The notes below the pieces were generated by a model, which saw only the letters and a program-made list of their open reading frames with translations, was not told the DNA's origin and ran no database searches. Below, piece by piece: positions 16,786 through 25,107 of a DNA stretch of 64,000 nucleotides. The position numbers and the translations under genes are program-made. Source of the stretch: Streptomyces sp. NBC_00234 (lineage in GTDB: Bacteria > Actinomycetota > Actinomycetes > Streptomycetales > Streptomycetaceae); contig NZ_CP108101.1 of the NCBI RefSeq assembly GCF_036195325.1, positions 2,418,001 to 2,482,000 on the forward strand, in the 5' to 3' direction. Numbering within the stretch: position 1 is the stretch's first letter; the number at the start of each line of letters is the position of its first letter.

Positions 16786-17514
16786 TCAGCGCACCGGCGC
16801 GTCGAACCTCGGCGTGGTCGTGAGCAGCCGGGAGACGTCCGAACCGGCCGGCAGCTCCTGCGGCTGGGCGCCGCGGGTGAACAGCCGGGCGGGGCGCGCC
16901 CCCTGGATCCGTGCCTGGCGGCCGTTGACGCGGAGCCAGGAGCCCTCGCGCAGCCCCAGCACCGGTACGTCGTTCTCCTCCAGGAACTCGGTGAGCCGCT
17001 CCTCGCGGGTCTCGCCCTTGTGGGTGCTGGCCGGGTCCGGGTCGAGGTAGTGCGGGTTGATCTGGAAGGGCACCAGACCCAGCGTCCCGAAGGACGGCGG
17101 CTGCACGATCGGCATGTCGTTGGAGGTACGCAGCGTGGGGGCCGCCATGTTCGTACCGGCACTGGCGCCCATGTAGGGCAGGCCACCGCGCACGGCGTCG
17201 CGGACGGCGTCCAGGAGTCCGGTGCGGTAGAGGGCGCTGAGCAGCCGGAAGGAGTTGCCGCCGCCGATGAACACGGCGTCGGACGCGGCGATCTCGGCGG
17301 CCGGGTCGGCGTTCTCGTGCACCCCGCGGACGCTGATCCCGGAGGGTTCGAGCGCCTCGCGGACGCGTGCGGTGTACGTGGCGTAGTCGGCGAGTGCGTA
17401 GGGGACGAAGGCCAGTCGGGCGCCGGCGGGCAGGAAGCCGGTGACGGTGTCCATGGCGTGTTCCAGGTAACCGCGGCCGTACTGGGTGGAGTTGGAGAGC
17501 AGAAGCAGATTCAC
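16786..17514 (-). CDS. pepE: Peptidase E (alpha-aspartyl dipeptidase, S51)
   Basis: A 242-residue cytoplasmic serine peptidase. The nucleophile Ser is in YMGASAGTNM (about residue 118), the strand-nucleophile elbow of family S51, and INPHY with GGGNSF gives the other active-site loops. PepE hydrolyses dipeptides with an N-terminal Asp. It lies 29 bases after the IclR regulator gene on the same strand, opposite the DUF1177/permease/M20 operon. The shared regulator suggests a module for taking up and hydrolysing an amidic or peptidic substrate, possibly with aspartate. Confidence 0.9.
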   Translation of the reverse strand: MNLLLLSNSTQYGRGYLEHAMDTVTGFLPAGARLAFVPYALADYATYTARVREALEPSGISVRGVHENADPAAEIAASDAVFIGGGNSFRLLSALYRTGLLDAVRDAVRGGLPYMGASAGTNMAAPTLRTSNDMPIVQPPSFGTLGLVPFQINPHYLDPDPASTHKGETREERLTEFLEENDVPVLGLREGSWLRVNGRQARIQGARPARLFTRGAQPQELPAGSDVSRLLTTTPRFDAPVR

Positions 17515-17543
17515 TGGGTTCCTCGGAAGAGTGCGTGCGTGGG

Positions 17544-18377
17544 TCAGGTGGTCCGGGGGCGGCCGGCCTTGGACCTGGGCCGTTGCGGCGGGTGGGTGAG
17601 CCGCTGCTCCAGCAGCCGGGCGGCGTGCCGCAGTGCGTCGAGGCGGTCCTCCAGCCCCTCCCGGAACCGCTCCTCGCCACCGCCGAGGCTCAGACTCCCG
17701 TACGGCTCGCGCCCCAGGAACACCGGTACGGCGACGGTCGCGATCCCCGCGTCGTACTCACCGACCGTCGAGGCGTATCCCTGGGCCCTGATCTTGAGGA
17801 ACTCCTGTTCCAGGACGTCCGGGTCGGTGACGGTGCGCTCGGTGAAGCGGGCCATGGGACGGCCCCGGAAGAGCCGGTGGCGCTGCTCGTCGGGCAGGCA
17901 GGCGTAGTACGACTTGCTGGTGGCCCCGGCGTGCGCCGGGTAGAGCTCGCCGACCAGCGGGTAGTAGCGCAGCGGCCCGGTCTCGCCCTCCTCCGCCGCG
18001 ACGCACCGCATGTGGAAGCTGTCGGGAAGGCAGAACAGCACGGTGTCGCCGGTGACCCGGCGCAGTTCGTCCAGGACGGGCCCGGCCAGCAGCTCCAGTG
18101 ATCCGGAGCGCTCCCAGAGCCGCCCGAGCCGCAGCACGGCGGGGCCGATGCGGTAGCGGCGGGTGACCGGGTCGGAGACCAGGAAGCCCCGGCCCGCGAG
18201 GGTGGCGAGCAGGCGCTGGGCGACGGAGGTGTCCCAGCCGAACTCGTCGGCCACCTCCGTGACGCCCCAGTCGGGCCGGGTCCGCTCGAAGGCGAGCAGC
18301 ACGAGGAGCGCCCGGTCGACGGTTTGCAGGGCACCGGCGGGGGTGCGCCGGTCCAGTTCGTAGTCCGTCATCGTCAT
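17544..18377 (-). CDS. IclR-family transcriptional regulator
   Basis: The 277-residue protein has an N-terminal winged helix (TVDRALLVLLAFERTRPDWGVTEVADEFGWDTSVAQRLLATLAGRGFL, about 19-65) and a C-terminal IclR effector domain with VLDELRRVTGDTVLF and GVGEYD-like VGEYDAGIATVAVPVF. IclR regulators usually control a neighbouring catabolic operon and their own gene. Here the DUF1177/NCS1/M20 operon is divergent and pepE lies downstream. A 14-base palindrome seven bases before the start is a likely operator. Two ATGs six bases apart (18377, 18371) are both possible starts. Confidence 0.9.
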   Translation of the reverse strand: MTMTDYELDRRTPAGALQTVDRALLVLLAFERTRPDWGVTEVADEFGWDTSVAQRLLATLAGRGFLVSDPVTRRYRIGPAVLRLGRLWERSGSLELLAGPVLDELRRVTGDTVLFCLPDSFHMRCVAAEEGETGPLRYYPLVGELYPAHAGATSKSYYACLPDEQRHRLFRGRPMARFTERTVTDPDVLEQEFLKIRAQGYASTVGEYDAGIATVAVPVFLGREPYGSLSLGGGEERFREGLEDRLDALRHAARLLEQRLTHPPQRPRSKAGRPRTT

Positions 18378-18383
18378 CTCACC

Positions 18384-18397
18384 ATTCAGACCTGAAT
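18384..18397. promoter_or_regulatory. Palindromic operator in the iclR / DUF1177 intergenic region
   Basis: ATTCAGACCTGAAT is a 14-base palindrome (ATTCAG-AC-CTGAAT) just upstream of the IclR gene and 125 bases from the DUF1177 start. Its place between divergent units fits autoregulation and control of the operon by the IclR protein; this is an inference. Confidence 0.5.
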
Positions 18398-18521
18398 TGC
18401 AAATAACGGGAAACAGTTGCGTTCAACGCTATCCGATCCCGAATCTGCTCTCAGCACCCCGTACCGCGCTCTCCCCCGTCAGGCGCCGGACATGTGCCTG
18501 GATGAGCGAGAAAGGCCCCCC

Positions 18522-19475
18522 ATGTTGAAGTACGTACTGGACATCGTCGAGCTGCTGGACGATCCCCAGGTCAATGGCAAGGCGGTCGTCGGCTACCTCG
18601 ACGCCGCGGCTGGGGCCGAGGGTTCGTCCGCGCAGGTCACGACGGTCACCGGCGAGCAGGGCTCGACCGACTTCGTGCTCGTCCGGATTCCCGGCAGCCG
18701 GGGCCGCACGGCGGGCGGCAGCGCCCGCACGCTCGGCGTGGTCGGCCGGCTCGGCGGCATCGGCGCCCGGCCCGAGGTGACCGGACTGGTCTCCGACGCG
18801 GACGGCGCGGTCTCGGCCATCGCCACCGCGGCCAAGCTCCTCGACATGCGCCGCCGGGGCGACGTCCTGCCCGGCGACGTGATCGTCGCGACCCACATCT
18901 GCCCGAGCGCTCCGACGGAGCCGCACGACCCGGTGCCGTTCATGGGCTCCCCCGTGGACATCGCCACGATGAACCGGCACGAGGTGACCGGCGAGATGGA
19001 GGCCGTGCTCTCCATCGACACCACCAAGGGCAACCGGATCATCAACCACAAGGGCCTGGCCCTGTCGCCCACCGTCAAGGAGGGCTGGGTGCTCAAGGTC
19101 AGCGAGCAGCTCGGCGAGCTGCTGGCCGTCGTCACGGGTGAGCCGTTGGTCACGTACCCCGTGACCACACAGGACATCACCCCGTACGGTAACGGTGCAC
19201 ACCACATCAATTCGATCCTCCAGCCTGCCACCGCGACCGCCGCTCCGGTCGTCGGACTCGCGGTCACCTCGGCCGCCGCCGTCCCGGGCTGTCAGACGGG
19301 CGCGAGCCACGAGACGGACATCGCCTCCGCCGCCCGGTACGCCGTCGAGGTCGCCAAGGCGTTCGGCGGCGGCCAGCTGGACTTCCACGACGCGGTGGAG
19401 TTCGACAACCTCGTCACCCGCTACGGCCCGCTGACCCACCTGCAGACCTTCGGCCGCACACCCCAGGAGTCCTGA
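18522..19475 (+). CDS. DUF1177 family protein
   Basis: The ATG at 18522 follows AAAGG, giving 317 residues beginning MLKYVLDIVELLDDPQVNG. This is the DUF1177 family, cytoplasmic proteins of unknown activity. Conserved-looking blocks include VATHICPSAPTEPHDPVPFMGSP and SIDTTKGNRIINHKG and the Cys-containing AAAVPGCQTGASHETD near residue 265. Paired Cys/His residues in such blocks hint at an enzyme, perhaps an amidohydrolase-like or racemase-like activity, but no mechanism is established. Its stop overlaps the start of an NCS1 permease by one base, and an M20 hydrolase follows, so it probably acts on the imported compound. Confidence 0.82.
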   Translation: MLKYVLDIVELLDDPQVNGKAVVGYLDAAAGAEGSSAQVTTVTGEQGSTDFVLVRIPGSRGRTAGGSARTLGVVGRLGGIGARPEVTGLVSDADGAVSAIATAAKLLDMRRRGDVLPGDVIVATHICPSAPTEPHDPVPFMGSPVDIATMNRHEVTGEMEAVLSIDTTKGNRIINHKGLALSPTVKEGWVLKVSEQLGELLAVVTGEPLVTYPVTTQDITPYGNGAHHINSILQPATATAAPVVGLAVTSAAAVPGCQTGASHETDIASAARYAVEVAKAFGGGQLDFHDAVEFDNLVTRYGPLTHLQTFGRTPQES

Positions 19476-20863
19476 TGACAGACACCTCGCAGGCTCAGGT
19501 GCGCAGCGCCGAGACCAAGAGCATCGGGAGCGACGACTACGCGCTCTCCCGCGTCCCGCGCGACAAGCGCTTCGGCTTCTGGTCGATGCTGCTGCAGTGG
19601 CTGGCCCAGTCCGGATCGATATCCCAGTTCACGCTCGGCGCCACCATCGGTGTCGGCATGACCTTCGGGGACGCCTTCCTCGCCTTCACGCTCGGCGCGG
19701 TCATCCTGGAGATCGTGATCTTCGCGATCGGCCTGGCCGGAATGCGCGAGGGCCTGGCGACCCCGATGCTGACCCGCTGGGTCGGCTTCGGCCGCAACGG
19801 CTCGGCGCTGGTCAGCTTCGTCATCGCGGTCAGCCTGGTCGGCTGGTTCGGCGTGCAGAACACGATCTTCGGCAACAGCGTCTCGGCGCTGGTCGGCGGA
19901 CCGTCGTGGATGTGGTGCGTCGTCGCGGGCCTCGCCATCACGGCCCTGGTGATCTTCGGCTTCAAGTACATGGCCCTCTTCGCCAAGATCGTCACGCCGC
20001 TGTTCTTCGCGATGGTCGCCTGGTCGATCGTCACCACGCTCAACGACCACTCGATCAGCGAACTGATGAGCTCGCCGCCGCCCGGTGAGACGATCCCGCT
20101 GGCGATCGCCGCCACCGCCATCGCGGGCGGCTACATGACCGGCGCCATCGTCTCCCCCGAGATGACCCGCTACAACAGGAAGGGCTCGCACGTCTTCGTG
20201 CAGAGCGCCTCGTCGATGATCCTCTCCGAGTACATCGTCGGCATGGTGGGTGTCCTCCTGGGCCATCTGGTGAAGTCCAACGAGGTGTCGCACATCGTGC
20301 TCTCCACCTCGGGCGCCTTCGGTGTGATCGTGGTCCTGATGTCCACCGCCAAGATCAACGACTGGAACCTGTACGGCTCCTCACTCGGCGTCGTCAACTT
20401 CTTCCAGGTCGTCTTCGGCAAGCGGATGCACCGCGGCGCGGTCACCGTCGCCCTCGGCATCGCCGGCACCGTGCTCTCGGCGATCGGCATCATGACCCAC
20501 TTCACCGAGTTCCTCTCCCTGCTGGGCGTGGCCATCCCGCCGATCGGCGGCATCATCGTCGCCGAATACTGGATCGTGAAGCGGATGCGCAAGCCGCTGG
20601 ACGAGACCCGCGAGGCCGAGACCCTGCCGAAGACCTCACCGACCTGGGTGCCGATGTCCCTGGTCATCTGGATCGCCGCGTTCTGCGTCGGCAAGTTCTA
20701 CGACGGCGGCATCCCCGCACTCAACTCGCTGGCCACCGCCTTCCTGCTGTACTGCGCGCTCGGCCTGCTGGGCTGGATCAAGCCGTACGGCACCTCGACC
20801 CTGGACGACGAGGACGGCGCCGTCCCCGCCGCCCCCGCCAAGACCTCCGTAGGTGCAGCATGA
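19475..20863 (+). CDS. NCS1-family nucleobase/cytosine-type permease
   Basis: The 462-residue protein has about 12 membrane helices and the NCS1 pattern: a hydrophilic N-terminus (ALSRVPRDKRFGFWSMLLQWLAQSG), FTLGATIGVGMTFGDAF, WFGVQNTIFGNSV as the substrate-binding helix and VSPEMTRYNRK after helix 6, as in CodB and PucI. Such permeases import cytosine, allantoin, hydantoins or related ring amides with Na+ or H+. It is coupled to DUF1177 upstream (TGATG) and to the M20 hydrolase downstream (ATGA). A cyclic amide or pyrimidine-derived substrate is a reasonable guess. Confidence 0.88.
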   Translation: MTDTSQAQVRSAETKSIGSDDYALSRVPRDKRFGFWSMLLQWLAQSGSISQFTLGATIGVGMTFGDAFLAFTLGAVILEIVIFAIGLAGMREGLATPMLTRWVGFGRNGSALVSFVIAVSLVGWFGVQNTIFGNSVSALVGGPSWMWCVVAGLAITALVIFGFKYMALFAKIVTPLFFAMVAWSIVTTLNDHSISELMSSPPPGETIPLAIAATAIAGGYMTGAIVSPEMTRYNRKGSHVFVQSASSMILSEYIVGMVGVLLGHLVKSNEVSHIVLSTSGAFGVIVVLMSTAKINDWNLYGSSLGVVNFFQVVFGKRMHRGAVTVALGIAGTVLSAIGIMTHFTEFLSLLGVAIPPIGGIIVAEYWIVKRMRKPLDETREAETLPKTSPTWVPMSLVIWIAAFCVGKFYDGGIPALNSLATAFLLYCALGLLGWIKPYGTSTLDDEDGAVPAAPAKTSVGAA

Positions 20864-22164
20864 CCACCCCCGCCTCCGAAGAGGCCCAGAACGAAGTCGT
20901 CTCCCTCTGCGCCGAACTGATCAGGTTCGACACCTCCAACCCGACCAGCAACGAGCGGGCCGCCGCCGACTGGGTCGTGGGCCGCCTCGCCGAGGCGGGC
21001 ATCGAGTCCGAACTGATCGAGTCCGCCCCCGGCCGCGCCAACGTCGTCGCCCGCATCACGGGCAGCGACCCCGGCCGGGGCGCGCTCCTGGTCCACGGCC
21101 ACCTGGACGTCGTACCCGCCGACGCCTCCGAGTGGCAGGTGCCGCCGTTCTCCGGCGAGATCCGCGACGGCTACCTGTGGGGCCGCGGCGCGATCGACAT
21201 GAAGGACACCGTGGCCGTCATGCTGGCCACCGCCCGCCACTTCGCCCGCACGGGCACCAAGCCGTCGCGGGACGTGGTCCTCGCCTTCCTCGCCGACGAG
21301 GAGGCGGGCGGCAGGTTCGGCGCCCACTGGCTGGTCGAGCACCGTCCTGAACTCTTCGCGGGGGTCACCGAGGCGATCGGCGAGGGCGGCGGCTTCTCCC
21401 TCGCCCTCGACGACACCCGCCGCCTCTACCCGATCGAGAACGCCCAGCGCGGCATGGCCTGGATGGAGCTCACCGCCACCGGCCGGGCCGGCCACGGCTC
21501 CTCCCCCAACGCCGAGAACGCCGTCACCGACCTCGCGGAGTCCCTCACCCGCATCGGCCGCGAGACCTTCCCGATCCGTCTGATCGAGCCGGTCCGCGCC
21601 CTGCTGGAGGAGGCGGCCCGCCTCTACGGTGTCGAGTTCGACGAGAACGACATCGAGGGCAGCCTCGCCAGGCTCGGCCCGGTCGCGGACTTCATGCAGG
21701 TGGTGCTCCGCAACTCGGCGAACCCGACCATGTTCGACGCCGGCTACCAGACCAACGTCATCCCGGGAAAGGCCACGGCCCGCATCGACGGCCGCTTCCT
21801 CCCCGGCCACGAGCAGGAACTGATCGACACCATCGACCGGCTCCTCCTCCCCTCCGTCAGCCGCGAGTGGGTCAACCACGACATCGCGATGGAGACGACG
21901 TTCGACGGCCCGCTGGTCGACGCCATGTGCGAGGCGGTACGCGCCGAGGACCCGGACGGCCACCCGGTGCCGTACTGCAACCCCGGCGGCACCGACGCCA
22001 AGGCGTTCACCCACCTCGGCATCCGCTGCTTCGGCTTCAAGGGCCTGAAGCTCCCCCACGACCTGGACTACGGCCGCCTCTTCCACGGCGTGGACGAGCG
22101 CGTCCCGCTGGAGGGCCTGCGCTTCGGCGTCCGCGTCATGACCCGGCTCTGGCAGAGCTGCTGA
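20860..22164 (+). CDS. M20/M25/M40 family zinc metallohydrolase (ArgE/DapE type)
   Basis: A 434-residue amidohydrolase/peptidase. VHGHLDVVP holds the first metal His and Asp, WGRGAIDMKDTVA the bridging Asp, FLADEEAGG the general-base Glu and metal Glu, and NPGGTDAKAFTHLG the last metal-binding region. The lid domain with GRAGHGSSPN is inserted at about 200-330. M20 enzymes release amino acids from N-acyl, N-carbamoyl or dipeptide substrates. As third gene of the DUF1177/NCS1 operon it probably performs the hydrolytic step on the imported compound. A dyad and a strong terminator follow the gene. Confidence 0.88.
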   Translation: MTTPASEEAQNEVVSLCAELIRFDTSNPTSNERAAADWVVGRLAEAGIESELIESAPGRANVVARITGSDPGRGALLVHGHLDVVPADASEWQVPPFSGEIRDGYLWGRGAIDMKDTVAVMLATARHFARTGTKPSRDVVLAFLADEEAGGRFGAHWLVEHRPELFAGVTEAIGEGGGFSLALDDTRRLYPIENAQRGMAWMELTATGRAGHGSSPNAENAVTDLAESLTRIGRETFPIRLIEPVRALLEEAARLYGVEFDENDIEGSLARLGPVADFMQVVLRNSANPTMFDAGYQTNVIPGKATARIDGRFLPGHEQELIDTIDRLLLPSVSREWVNHDIAMETTFDGPLVDAMCEAVRAEDPDGHPVPYCNPGGTDAKAFTHLGIRCFGFKGLKLPHDLDYGRLFHGVDERVPLEGLRFGVRVMTRLWQSC

Positions 22165-22219
22165 CCCTCATATCGCAGCTCTGCCAGGGGACCAGCCCGA
22201 CCCGGGCTCACCCCGCAGG

Positions 22220-22276
22220 GTCTGTCGTTCGGATCAGGCCGCACCCCGCGAGCCCGGCATGATCCGAACGACAGAC
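22220..22276. repeat. 17-base perfect inverted repeat containing a dispersed 13-mer
   Basis: GTCTGTCGTTCGGATCA (22220-22236) and its exact complement (22260-22276) flank a 23-base spacer. The right arm together with the spacer contains GGATCATGCCGGG on the minus strand (22253-22265), which also occurs twice at 26941-26973. It lies between the M20 gene and the following terminator, so it may be part of a 3-prime structure or a small repeated element. Confidence 0.6.
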
Positions 22277-22281
22277 ACCGG

Positions 22282-22308
22282 GCCCCCGCCGTCCTTGACG
22301 GCGGGGGC
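22282..22308. terminator. Terminator after the M20 hydrolase operon
   Basis: Perfect 12-base arms GCCCCCGCCGTC and GACGGCGGGGGC with a CTT loop. It lies 118 bases after the M20 stop and ends 51 bases before the methyltransferase start. Confidence 0.85.
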
Positions 22309-22359
22309 ATGCGGCACGATGGGGCGCCGTCGATCGACCGACCCACCAGGAGGAACGCC

Positions 22360-23004
22360 GTGGCCGCCGAGCCCAAGCCGGAGATCCTTGCCGCGTTCGA
22401 GGCCGCCAAGGGCTTCATGCCGGTACGCGAAGGGCTCGCCCTCTACGCGGCGGCGGCCGACGCCGCCACGCTCGGCCTCCCGCTCCTCGAGGTGGGCACC
22501 TACTGCGGGCGCTCCACCCTCCTGCTGGCCGACGCCGCCCGCTCGGCGGGCGTCACGGCCCTCACCGTCGACCACCACCGGGGCAGCGAGGAGCAGCAGC
22601 CCGGCTGGGAGTACCACGACCCGACCGTCGTGGACCCCGAGGTCGGCCTGATGGACACGCTCCCCACCTTCCGCCGGACCCTGCACCGGGCCGGTCTGGA
22701 GGAGCACGTGGTGGCCCTGGTCGGCAGGTCCCCGCAGGTCGCCGCCGTCTGGGGCGGAAAGCTCGGCTTCGTCTTCATCGACGGCGGCCACACCGACGAG
22801 CACGCGAACGGCGACTACGAGGGCTGGGCCCCGCATGTCGCCGACGGCGGGCTCCTGGTGATCCACGACGTGTTCCCCGACCCGGCGGACGGCGGCCAGG
22901 CCCCGTACCGCGTCCATCAGCGGGCGCTGGCCTCCGGAGCCTTCACCGAGATCTCGGTGACGGACTCGCTGCGCGTCCTGCGGCGTACGGGGACGGGTAT
23001 CTGA
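22360..23004 (+). CDS. Class I SAM-dependent methyltransferase (Methyltransf_24)
   Basis: AGGAGG at 22348-22353 fixes a GTG start at 22360 and a 214-residue product. LLEVGTYCGRSTLLLADAA is the SAM-binding motif I, TVDHHRGSEEQQPG motif II, and GFVFIDGGHTDEHANGDYEGWAPHVADGGLLVIHDVF the acidic loop with the conserved Asp and metal-type His, as in CmcI/TylF-like O-methyltransferases. It is probably cytoplasmic. The gene stands alone behind a terminator, so no neighbour suggests its substrate. Confidence 0.85.
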   Translation: MAAEPKPEILAAFEAAKGFMPVREGLALYAAAADAATLGLPLLEVGTYCGRSTLLLADAARSAGVTALTVDHHRGSEEQQPGWEYHDPTVVDPEVGLMDTLPTFRRTLHRAGLEEHVVALVGRSPQVAAVWGGKLGFVFIDGGHTDEHANGDYEGWAPHVADGGLLVIHDVFPDPADGGQAPYRVHQRALASGAFTEISVTDSLRVLRRTGTGI

Positions 23005-23026
23005 GCCGCCCGGATAGGCTCGCCGC

Positions 23027-23947
23027 GTGCCGTACGACGACAGAATTCCCCCCACACGCCGCGGCCGGCCCCTGCTCACCGCCGCCGCGCTGGCCTGCCT
23101 CTCCCTGACCGTCGCCGGATGCGGAGGCGGCGGCAGCGGCGTCGCGACGCCGCCACGCACCGGCGGCGCCGGGAGCGCCGGAAGCGCCGCCCCTTCGGCG
23201 CCGGCGTCCACGACACCGGCGCCCTCCTCCGCCTCCGCCACGCCTTCGGCGTCCGCGAAGCCCCTGCCGAAGGGGCCGCTCACGGGAAAGACCGTGGTGA
23301 TCGACCCCGGCCACAACCCGCGCAACCGCGAACACACCCGGGAGATCGCCCGGTTGGTGGACATCGGCACCGGGCGCAAGGAGTGCGACACCACCGGCAC
23401 CGCGACCAACGCAGGTTACGCGGAAGCGCAGTTCACCCTCGACGTGTCACGCCGGCTGCGCACCCTGCTGGAGGCACGGGGCGCGAAGGTCGTGATGACG
23501 CACGACAACGACCGCCCCTTCGGCCCGTGCGTCGACGAGCGGGCCCGGATCGGCAACAAGGCCGGCGCCGACGCGGCGGTCTCCGTCCACGCGGACGGTT
23601 CGGCGACGGGCAACCGGGGATTCCATGTGATCCTCCCCGCCCGGGTGCGGGGAGGCGCGGCGGACACGGCGGACATCGTCGAACCCTCGCGCGAACTCGG
23701 CACCCGTATCGCGGGTCTCTTCGTACGTGCCACCGGAAGCGCGCCTTCCAATTACATCGGCGACAAAACCGGTCTCGACACCCGCGACGATCTCGGCGGA
23801 CTCAACCTTTCGACCGTTCCGAAGGTCTTCGTCGAATGCGGCAATATGCGTGACCCGAAGGACGCGGCCCTGCTCACGGACCCGGACTGGCGCCAGAAAG
23901 CGGCACTTGGGATGGCCGAGGGCATCAGCAGCTATCTCAAGGGGTAG
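23027..23947 (+). CDS. N-acetylmuramoyl-L-alanine amidase lipoprotein (Amidase_3)
   Basis: The 306-residue protein begins with a lipoprotein signal whose lipobox LTVAGC puts the modified Cys at about residue 32, followed by a Ser/Ala/Pro-rich linker to about 85. The Amidase_3 domain then shows VIDPGHNPRN (zinc His), AQFTLDVSRRLRTLLEARG, VSVHADGS (second zinc His) and VFVECGNMRDPKDA (zinc-adjacent Glu). It cleaves the bond between muramic acid and the stem peptide, outside the membrane. The GTG start at 23027 lies 23 bases after the methyltransferase gene, so co-transcription is likely. Confidence 0.92.
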   Translation: MPYDDRIPPTRRGRPLLTAAALACLSLTVAGCGGGGSGVATPPRTGGAGSAGSAAPSAPASTTPAPSSASATPSASAKPLPKGPLTGKTVVIDPGHNPRNREHTREIARLVDIGTGRKECDTTGTATNAGYAEAQFTLDVSRRLRTLLEARGAKVVMTHDNDRPFGPCVDERARIGNKAGADAAVSVHADGSATGNRGFHVILPARVRGGAADTADIVEPSRELGTRIAGLFVRATGSAPSNYIGDKTGLDTRDDLGGLNLSTVPKVFVECGNMRDPKDAALLTDPDWRQKAALGMAEGISSYLKG

Positions 23948-24124
23948 TTCTGCGGGGATATTGGGCGGATAGCAACCCAAGGCTCCGGGCCGGGGCACAA
24001 CCCGACCGGGCAGACGATAGATTCATCCGTACGATGGGGAGCCGCCCCCGAGCTTCGCGCCGTACCCGCCGTTCAGGCGGCAGCGACGACCGCCCCGACG
24101 AGACGACCGACTAAGGACCTTCAC

Positions 24125-24985
24125 GTGAATATCCGCTCCCTCACTCGAGGCGACGGCGTGGTGATCGGAGCAGCGGTGGTGCTGTTCATCGCCTCCTTCC
24201 TCGACCTCTCCGGTTTCGACTGCCCCGCAGGCGTCAACTGCTCCAGCTTCGACAGCCCGAACGCCTGGGACTCGCTCTCGCTCCTGATGAGCATCTTCCT
24301 GGCCGGTGTCATCGGCGCGGCACTGGTGATCGTGGGCCGTTCCATGCCGGGCCGCAAGGTCGTGGGGCTGGACCTGGGCCAGTTCGGTGTCGCGTTCACC
24401 GTCTTCTCGCTGTGGACGGCGTTCTGGACGATCATCGACGCCAACGACGCGGGCGCCGGCATGATCCTCGGCCTTCTCGCGACCATGGCGCTGGCGGCCG
24501 GTGCGATCGCCACCCCGATGGTTCCGGCGCTCAAGGCCCCGCTGATGGGCGCCCCGCGTCCGGCGCAGCAGGGTGTGCAGGCGCCGTACGGTGGACAGCA
24601 GCAGCCCGGCCAGGGCTACGGCTACCCCGGCGCCCAGCAGCAGCCCTACGGCGGCCAGCCGGGTCAGCCCCAGCCGTACGGTGCGCAGCAGCCCGGTCAG
24701 GGCGACCCGGCGCAGGCGCACGCCATGCACGCGCAGCAGGCACCCCAGGCCCAGCAGGCTCCGCAGGACGGTGGAGCGTCGGCCGGCGACTTCACGCCGT
24801 TCTGGTTCGCGGTGCCGGTGGCCCGTCCGCTGTACGGCGAGGACGGTTCGCCGAACCCGATCGCCGAACTGGCGCCGGGCACCTGGTACCTCGCGGTCGA
24901 GCAGCGCGGTCCGGGCCTCATCGCCCAGACCCAGGACGGCCGTCGTGGGGTCCTCCAGGACACCACGGGCATCCAGCGCGGCTGA
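24125..24985 (+). CDS. Membrane protein with Gln/Pro/Gly-rich linker (DUF5336-like)
   Basis: The GTG at 24125 follows AAGGACC. The 286-residue product has four membrane helices in the first 140 residues (VVIGAAVVLFIASFLDLS, LLMSIFLAGVIGAALVIV, LGQFGVAFTVFSLWTAFW, AGMILGLLATMALAAGA), with a loop carrying two Cys (DCPAGVNC). A low-complexity linker of Gln, Gly, Pro and Tyr repeats (about 150-225) follows, then a soluble domain from FTPFWFAVPVARPLYGE to the end, rich in beta strands. Such proteins are common in streptomycetes; the role is unknown. A terminator follows 21 bases after the stop. Confidence 0.75.
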   Translation: MNIRSLTRGDGVVIGAAVVLFIASFLDLSGFDCPAGVNCSSFDSPNAWDSLSLLMSIFLAGVIGAALVIVGRSMPGRKVVGLDLGQFGVAFTVFSLWTAFWTIIDANDAGAGMILGLLATMALAAGAIATPMVPALKAPLMGAPRPAQQGVQAPYGGQQQPGQGYGYPGAQQQPYGGQPGQPQPYGAQQPGQGDPAQAHAMHAQQAPQAQQAPQDGGASAGDFTPFWFAVPVARPLYGEDGSPNPIAELAPGTWYLAVEQRGPGLIAQTQDGRRGVLQDTTGIQRG

Positions 24986-25005
24986 CGCACTCCGACGTGC
25001 CTCAC

Positions 25006-25033
25006 GGCCCCTCGCCCTTCCGGGCGGGGGGCC
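25006..25033. terminator. Terminator after the DUF5336-like gene
   Basis: GGCCCCTCGCCC and GGGCGGGGGGCC pair over 12 bases (one G-T pair) around a TTCC loop, 20 bases after the preceding stop codon. Confidence 0.75.
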
Positions 25034-25107
25034 GCTGTCGTACAGTCCCTCCCACGTCGGCGATCTGACGTGGCGTCACGACAGGCCCTAGGGCTGGAGG
25101 GTGCGGA

